A stretch of 13,461 nucleotides of DNA. It comes from Phoronis ovalis. Taxonomy: Eukaryota > Phoronida > Phoronidae. Of the stretch, positions 1 to 7,000 are shown in pieces (the stretch's first letter is position 1; every line of letters starts with the position of its first letter). Below the pieces are notes generated by a model, which saw only the letters and a list, made by a program, of their open reading frames with translations, was not told the origin of the DNA and made no database searches. The position numbers and the translations under genes were made by a program. Where the stretch lies: assembly GCA_028565635.1 (NCBI GenBank), contig JAOXYB010093604.1:18662-32122 (forward strand), given 5' to 3'.

Positions 1-484
1 TAAATGTTTCGTGGAAATGTTAATGATATTTTGTCTTGAAACCTTTGAAGTTGATTAGCATGAGAATTGTTATTACCTGCATTGGGTACTTGTTTTCTTG
101 AAAAATATGGGCTGTCGTGACAAACGTATTACGCTCTAATCACAATTTTTCCAGGCCAAGCTAAATAATATTAGCTTCGTGCCTTATGTTTTTCTGGATA
201 TGAATGCTACAAATATCTACCATTTCAACAAAACTAAAAATGTATAAAAATTCGTTTTGGATGTTGAAATTATCAAGTTGTTTTTCTCGTAAATTTTTTT
301 GTTCCTAACTTTTAGAGAAGGTAATAGAAACAAAATCTTTTTTCTTGTCCTATAACCATTTATGTATGCTAGCATCTCATTCATAATAGATCAAAGGTGG
401 ATTGGAATCAGTCACTAGTAGTTAATATCAAGTGGTAAATATTTGTCATTCGCATTAAGTGTAATAGATATATCACGTTTAAAC
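1..484 (+). other. Axin upstream or intronic sequence, no secure exon
   Basis: AT-rich sequence with no recognisable Axin homology. It holds a TATAAAAA stretch (243-250) and a good acceptor-like tract ending in CAG at 152-154. The acceptor-like tract is followed by a short 30-codon open frame with no credible donor. It also holds the TCF site at 388-397. It is most simply intron between the RGS-encoding exons, off the window, and the exon at 911. Confidence 0.5.
388..397 (-). promoter_or_regulatory. Canonical TCF/LEF site, AGATCAAAGG
   Basis: The + strand reads AGATCAAAGG, which is CCTTTGATCT on the - strand and the optimal TCF/LEF core. It lies about 90 bp before the candidate ATG at 485. 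The same 10-mer recurs at 6837-6846 and 7445-7454. Binding is inferred from the motif only. Confidence 0.5.
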
Positions 485-643
485 ATGGTTGACACGTGCA
501 TACGTTACGAACACGAGTTGCCGTTTTCACATGAACTAGAACTTTCGAGTAGCTACAAAGATCCTGATGCCTTTCAAGCAATGGACTCTTATTACCATAA
601 GTTTTATAATCTGCAGAATATCATATCGTCTTTTCTTGCTCAG
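485..643 (+). CDS. Unassigned open stretch; possible alternative first exon of Axin
   Basis: The frame is open from 422 to a TGA at 659-661. An ATG at 485 has a strong start context (A at -3, G at +4). The translation begins MVDTCIRYEHELPF and reaches FLAQ at 643, where a reasonable donor follows (CAG|GTAACA). The donor is phase 0, matching the phase-0 start of the Axin exon at 911, so splicing would give an Axin lacking the RGS domain. The composition looks more coding than its surroundings. I do not recognise the peptide, and it does not resemble the known RGS-to-GSK3-site linker of Axin. No good polypyrimidine acceptor precedes it: candidate AGs at 420-421 and 431-432 are poor. That fits a first exon better than an internal one. 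It may equally be a chance open frame or a relic of another gene. Confidence 0.3.
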
Positions 644-690
644 GTAACAAGAAATTCATGAAACTAAATAACCTGAATTAATTAATTGTT

Positions 691-709
691 CCCCCCCCCA
701 AAAAAAAAA
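691..709. repeat. C9-A10 homopolymer junction
   Basis: Nine C residues are followed directly by ten A residues in non-coding sequence, 48 bases after the possible donor at 643. Such runs are prone to length errors in sequencing and to slippage. Confidence 0.9.
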
Positions 710-910
710 TGCTTAATAACAAGAAATGTTTGTTAATTTAATTCGTGTATTTGAAGAATGTTTAGAATTTCGTTGAGAATTGCAGCCAATTTCCAAGCTT
801 TTTAGCAACAGTTAGAAAATGAAAAAAATGAATTTTCGAAGTTTTATTCTAGTCCTTAAAAGTAAATCTAACTGTTTCCTCATGTTGATGAATTATTTTA
901 AATTTTCTAG

Positions 911-1066
911 CGCACAGACCCTGGCAGAGTGCCGAAAGATAGAAATGTCGCTGAAACTCAGCCCAAGGAGTTTGCTGCAATATTGAGTGAAAAACTGGAG
1001 GCTGTATTAAGAGAACGGGAGAGTAAGGAGAGAATGCATGAAAAAATATCAAATATCCAAAGTGAG
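911..1066 (+). CDS. Axin: Axin exon: GSK3-binding helix
   Basis: This exon of 156 bases (52 codons) is in phase 0 at both ends. The acceptor is TTTTCTAG at 903-910 and the donor GTATGT at 1067. It encodes [13 protein letters not shown], then [20 protein letters not shown]. This aligns with the human Axin1 stretch that starts IPRTYRVPKE and contains KFAEELIHRLEAVQR. That stretch is the amphipathic helix that docks on GSK3. The key hydrophobic positions are kept: Phe at residue 21, Leu at 25 and Leu at 29, together with the LEAV core. A charged coiled segment ([13 protein letters not shown]) follows, as in other Axins. Confidence 0.95.
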
Positions 1067-4000
1067 GTATGTATCCTTTACTTATAATAATATCATACAA
1101 GTAATTTCTTAAAATCAGAAAGGTGACATAGAACATATTTCACATCAAATAGGTAATATAGAAAATTTCCAAAGATCGTTCAGGCAAGATATGATATACA
1201 TGTTATATTGAATTTTTCTAGCATTATATATAGGTATTGTAAAAAAATTATAATACCCTCGAATCATGAAATAACTCAATTGAAGCTAGATACAAAAATA
1301 AGTTTTAAAATATGAAATTACTCAATTGAAGCTAGATACAGAAATAAGTTTTAAAATACGAAAATTAAAACTACAACCACTCAGTAAATATATTAAGAAA
1401 TTAAATATATAGCAGATTTTGCAAAAATTGATAAATTTAATGATATTTTTTTAATATTATTATTTATCCTGTTGTTTCCTGGGTATGTTTTTCAATAATG
1501 TATAGATTTTTTAAGTAATAGAAATTAAATTGGTTATTGTAGATTAGAAATTAAACAAGTTATTGAATGTGTTCTGTACAGTTTATTAATCATTATTTAA
1601 TAATTTTAGATTAATCTTTGCTTATATATTTATAATTGTCATACCGATTTTAGAAATCAGAATTTGACAAAAAAGTATGGTGAAATGGAAGATTTGAAGT
1701 ATTTTCAGCTTACATATTTTCCGATTGTACCATAGTTATTTTTATCCCTGTATAAATTACGTATTCCTTTTCAGAGATTACATAAATAAAAATCGGTTTG
1801 TGGCCGTTGAATTGTGATTAATTATCTGTGCTGAATTTTGGTTTTGCTGTTTGTATTCCGCAGAATTCATGTTTTCGTTACCATAGTAGCAGGGATAAAA
1901 TAAATATTTATATCCTTAAATTTTGAATGAAGGAAGCCTTTGATTATAAATGCATGTTAACATGTCCCTAAAGTGTGATCAGGAATACCTGAGGACATAA
2001 CACCTCTAAGCTATAAATAAATATCAGATGTAAGAGAATGATAATATCCCTTGTGAGTAGTCTAAAATACTGCTTATGAAATAACGTGACTATTTTAACA
2101 TTATCAGTACACTCACTCGACAAGAAGTGATTCTTACTATTTTGCTATCTAAAAAATCACATGTTCCTTGGCAGTGATCGATTTCTGACAGGCCTTAAGT
2201 TTAATACATGTAAAATAATATTTACTGACTTTCCAGGTGGTAATAAATGAGGTAGAAAAAATTGAAAATGATTCTGTGAAGATAAATTTGTCTATTTTTG
2301 AATTGGTTTGTTCTAACATTAGACAAATTGATGGAATTCTTTGTGTTTTGTATTGACTTGAAATTAATACATACATGTATTATAGTGTTATTTAAAGTTC
2401 TGGCATTAATTAGGACTAAAAAATGTTGACCATACCAGGTATGAAAGTAAGGAAGCCTTTGGTTTATATAGTTATAGCATTTCCAGTCCTAGATTCTGAT
2501 GTCCTACTGGCCTAATTGCCAAATCAATAGACTAGTTAGGTCAGAATGATGAAAACGCAATTAAGAAGTTGGGTACTCTTATTGATTAGAATTTTAAAAC
2601 AGATTCTGATCCCACCTGCAATTCATCAGAATACCTGTAACTGACAGTTAATTGTTGCAGGTAGGTAGTTTGCAACTGCTGAATAACAAACAAAATAATT
2701 GGACCCATATTTCCAAGCTTGCGATTCTGAAGTCTTTGTATTTGTTTAATATAGCAATTCGTAAAAAAAAACAATGCTGCTGGCTCGTTATGCATGCTGT
2801 TGGTTGCATCAATACTTATAACAATTGGTTAAATTTTAATTATAGTTCATACATTTTTTTTTTTTAAAGTTTAACTTTTGGCAGGAATACAGTATGCAAT
2901 ATGGTAGTTCCTATTAGGCCATCAAGTTCTTGTTGAAATCATATTGGAAAAACATGTTTTAAATATTCCATTACAATTCAAAAAAAAATGTAGAGGGTTA
3001 TCAGGTGTTCAAAAACATCTCGAGCGATCATTCCCAATATGCAGTTTTCTGAGAAATCAAAATAACAAGAAAAAAATTATAAAGTTGTCAAATTGAAAAA
3101 TTGCCTGTGTGTATTAATTAACCTAGTATGTGGTGTGGAAGTCGAGTGTGGGTGCTCAGTATGTGTTATTGTACTGGTTGGGTAAATGCATTAAAAAGTT
3201 ACAGAATTATTAAAAATGAAATAACGAGTTATTAAAGACAGTCAGCTGAGTTTAAAGTTGAGTTTTGCTGAGAGAGAATAGCTCGTAATTTGTTGCATCC
3301 TGTTAATAAAGGTATCCTAATATTAACTGGTGATCACTACTTCTATTTAATTTTCCAGTGCCCTATCAACAAGTTAATAAAAAGTGGAAAAAGGGTTAAT
3401 TGACTGAGTTTTTGCATGCATATTTAACCTAGTATTTGATTCATCTAAACTATGTACTACAACATCCCTGCTGTGATCTCCACATGAGCCTTGTGCTGCT
3501 TCATGGCACCTATATATATAACCCTAGTGCACCAATTATGTATATAACTGAACATGTTACATATACACATTTGGAACTTGTATAAACTTGTCATTGGCTA
3601 TTGTCTGTGTATAGACAATTTTGTGGAGGGCATGGTTGGTTGGCTGCGAGATACATTATTACATACTGTTTCGTCATAAAAAAGTCGTAATAATAATATT
3701 ATTTATAAGAACGAGCAGCGACAAATAGAAAGTAACAATGAAATAGGTAATTTAACAAAATGACGGTTGCTTCCTGGAATGATGTAAAATTTCTTTTTGA
3801 TCTTTTGTCTATCATATTACATTACTGTCTGTGATCACATAGCCTGTTAACATATTAATAAGTTCTTAAAGTACAATTTGCTCTAAAATGTAGCCTGATT
3901 TCCTGGTGAACTATGCTCAAAGTTTCTGAATGAATACACTTGTCTTTGATGCCAGTGTCGCTGTTCTAACCTGCTGTTGACATTTGTGCAATAAAAAGTT

Positions 4001-7000
4001 TTAATAAGTAGGTATATGGCTGTCTAGGGGTCAAAGTTTGCTATATTGCTGCAGTTTTTTTACATAAACAATTTTCCGAGAAATTCATTTGGAAAAATTT
4101 GTTTACTAATATCATTATTCTCATAAATTCTTTACCTGCAAAAGTAGTATAAGCTTTAGATTAGATATAAAATCATATATCTATAGCCCAAGCATATGTA
4201 TAAATAAAGTCATATATCTATAGCCCAAGCATATGTATAAATTATTTTTCAGTGAACAATGAGTTAGTTTATTTTAACACAGCTGACTGTGTTTCAGAAT
4301 AAAAACTAAATAAAGATTTTGTAATGTTGAAATACACAGGTGAATTCATCTTTTATTAACATAGTTCTGTTTCCGTAGAGTGAAGAATCGGAGATTGAAA
4401 GTCGTGCAGCGGTTAGCAAGATTCCTCAACCGCAGTTCCAACTTTTGATGGCAGCCATGAATCAAATGAATCAACAGGATGACAATGATCAGAGCATACT
4501 TGATGATCACTGTTCTCGTGTTTTCGAATCTAATCAACAAACTCCAAGTCGATCGCCTCGAGCAAAATCACCGCACAGACACAGCAGGTCGGCTGCACAT
4601 GCGAAAGCAAAAAATTCATCATATTACTCTTTGGACTCTGGCGTGGATGAATTTGAAAATGTCCCGCACGTACAGAAACATATTCATCAACATCACCACC
4701 ACTATTATATTGGCGATAAACCAAAAATGCGCCATGAACTAGAAAAATATGCACAGAAAAACAAGGTTATGCACATGAGCATGGACGGTACTGCCGGTAG
4801 AGGACGGACGTCGAAAAAGCCAAGTGGTCGTAAAAGTGTCGAAACGAGTTCTAATATTGATAGTGGAGTGTCGATGGCCTACGAGCCACAGTTAACAACA
4901 GATTGGAACAACCCAAGCAATGAGAAGTAAGTGTAATTCTTTCCTGTGTAGCATAGTTGTAGTTCAGCATAGTTTTGGGCTTGGTTTACCAGTGCTTCAT
5001 TCTAAACACTGGAATCAGTCAAGAGGGTTACTCTCCTGCTGTGGGCAGAGTAACCCAAGCTACTCTCTTGACTGGTTAATGTTTAGTATGCGAAATTCTG
5101 CCAAGTTTTCCACCTGTCTACCTTCCTATTAATGTACGCATTGTGACATGCAATCTCTGCAGCAAGTCTGAGCAATTGTTTCTGCATAAATAGTCTGGCT
5201 CATGATGCCGGTTTTAAACATATAAGCCTTGTGTATTCGAGAGTATGCATACTAACAATAGCTATAAATTAGAAATATATCAAAATATTTTCATAGCAAA
5301 ATTATGAAATACCTGAAATCCCAATTTAATTACTCTGAAAGGTTATATTATTAAGCCCTTTATATTTTTATGAAAAAAATGCTTTAATAGAATATTAATT
5401 AATAGCCCGAGGACAGCTCTAAAAAAATACTCCTGGAAATTCAATTTTGATTAGTGTAAAGGTTCTGAATTTAAGGAAGGCCGAAATAAAAAGGGTAGTA
5501 CTTTCTGGATGTTATCAACGAGAGAGAGCTCTCAATAAATACTAGTATTTGGTGACTGTATAAGTGCACTTGTGAAAATTTCAAATTTATGTCAATAATA
5601 AACTGGAGACAAAATTTTTTTTGTTGAGAAAATGGAGTTAAAAGAAGTAATTTTTAGAAGTACCAAACTCTTGTAAATATCAGGAAAATGCAGAAAATTG
5701 TGAAAGGGTATTATGTAAATTTTGAAACAGTGAAATTCAGAAATAGGACTCGACGAATTTCATGTCTTCCCTAGTCATAGTTATCTGTCTCTCTTTATGT
5801 AAGGAAATATCAATCCTAAAACACTTTCATATTTATTCCTGGGAGGATTTCTACAAAAACATTGTTCCATAGCAGAAGATTCTATTCATGTGTGCTTGCA
5901 TACATCAAAGTAAAATTAGTCTTTGATGACAAACATATTAATTAAAATCTATTTTGTTAATCAAAGCCGATATTTTGATTAACTCTTTGAGCATACTTGA
6001 GAGTCTTTGAGTATCCAATGTTCAGAGACGTATAAACATGTGCATAATAAAACCTTTGTAGTGATCTCCGCATAATTATTCTGGGTATCTACATTTAACT
6101 CTGCAGTACAAACTATGTAATAGATTGTTAACTTTTGTTTATACATGTTGTGGGTTTACATAAAGTTATCAGTGGCCATGAAATGTTCATCGTAGAACAA
6201 TTAGTAGCTCAGATAATCACAGGGAAAGGCTCCTTTGAACAAACAAATATAATTTAGTGCTTTTGAATTAATATGGAAAACTGGATTACCGAGTTTTATT
6301 GTAGTAATTGAAACGACTTTTGTGTGCTTTGATGTTTTCTGCTGCGACTGTTTGAAGTGCACACATCTGATACTATTTATTTCCTGTTTTCTTCAGTGAT
6401 TCATTTCCTTTGAAACCTGAAGGCAGCTTTGATTTTAAACTTTTTTGTTGTCTTTGATACAAGATAGTTTTTGATGCTTTTTAAACACGAGACATTTGAT
6501 TTTAAATTGCTACTATAACTATCAGTAATTCAGTTATCCTGTCAACTGACGTAGCTGCGTGCGTACGTTTGTTTCGCAAACCCTTATATAGTGTCTTCTG
6601 TGGTTGCTTGTCACATAGTAACACATGCTCCCCTGGTTCTCAGATGACAGTGGTTACGCTGTAACAGATGTGTCCTCTGAGATTGTGCTTATTTGCGCCT
6701 ACTAGACATAATACATATGAAAAGCAATCTAAACTGAAATACTGAAACAACAAAACTACTGTCTCTGCCAATTCCTTGGTGGCTGTAGAACATGCAAGTA
6801 TGTCATGCGATACAATTGTTTTACTTTCTTTGATGTCCTTTGATCTTGTTATTTACCTGCACATCATAACGGGGGAACAGCTATTACATTCTCTCCGGGT
6901 TTGCGTCATTAGACTGTGAAACAATCTTGCATTGTTTGCGCATATATGCTGTTGCATGTGGGTGTACACGTAGCTCGGAACTAATTTTTGCTTTGGGCAA

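Larger units (their letters stand above)
1067..4378 (+). other. Axin intron, 3.3 kb
   Basis: This phase-0 intron starts GTATGT and ends TTTCCGTAG. It is AT-rich and I see no convincing exon or RNA gene in it. It contains a 46-bp tandem duplication (1266-1357), a 37-bp-period duplication (4173-4242), a distant inverted repeat (1741-1750 with 1890-1899), and two isolated CTTTGAT motifs (1938-1944 and 3944-3950). Short open frames on both strands have no coding character. Confidence 0.9.

Noticed and set aside
155-247. Short open frame after a good acceptor-like tract (TTTTTCCAG at 146-154)
   Set aside because: It ends in a stop after about 30 codons, no credible donor lies inside it, and the peptide resembles no Axin region.
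849-1136. 95-codon open frame on the - strand
   Set aside because: It lies antisense to the GSK3-binding exon and crosses its donor; the + strand reading has clear Axin homology.
3513-3562. TATATATA-rich stretch as a promoter
   Set aside because: Common in AT-rich intron sequence, with no exon nearby.
4346-4754. Open frames in other frames and on the - strand over the beta-catenin-binding exon
   Set aside because: They are shadows of the Axin exon, which has homology, correct splice signals and continuous phase.
6582-6591. CCTTATATAG as a TATA or CArG box for an internal promoter
   Set aside because: It differs from the CArG consensus by one base and no first exon with a start codon and donor follows it.
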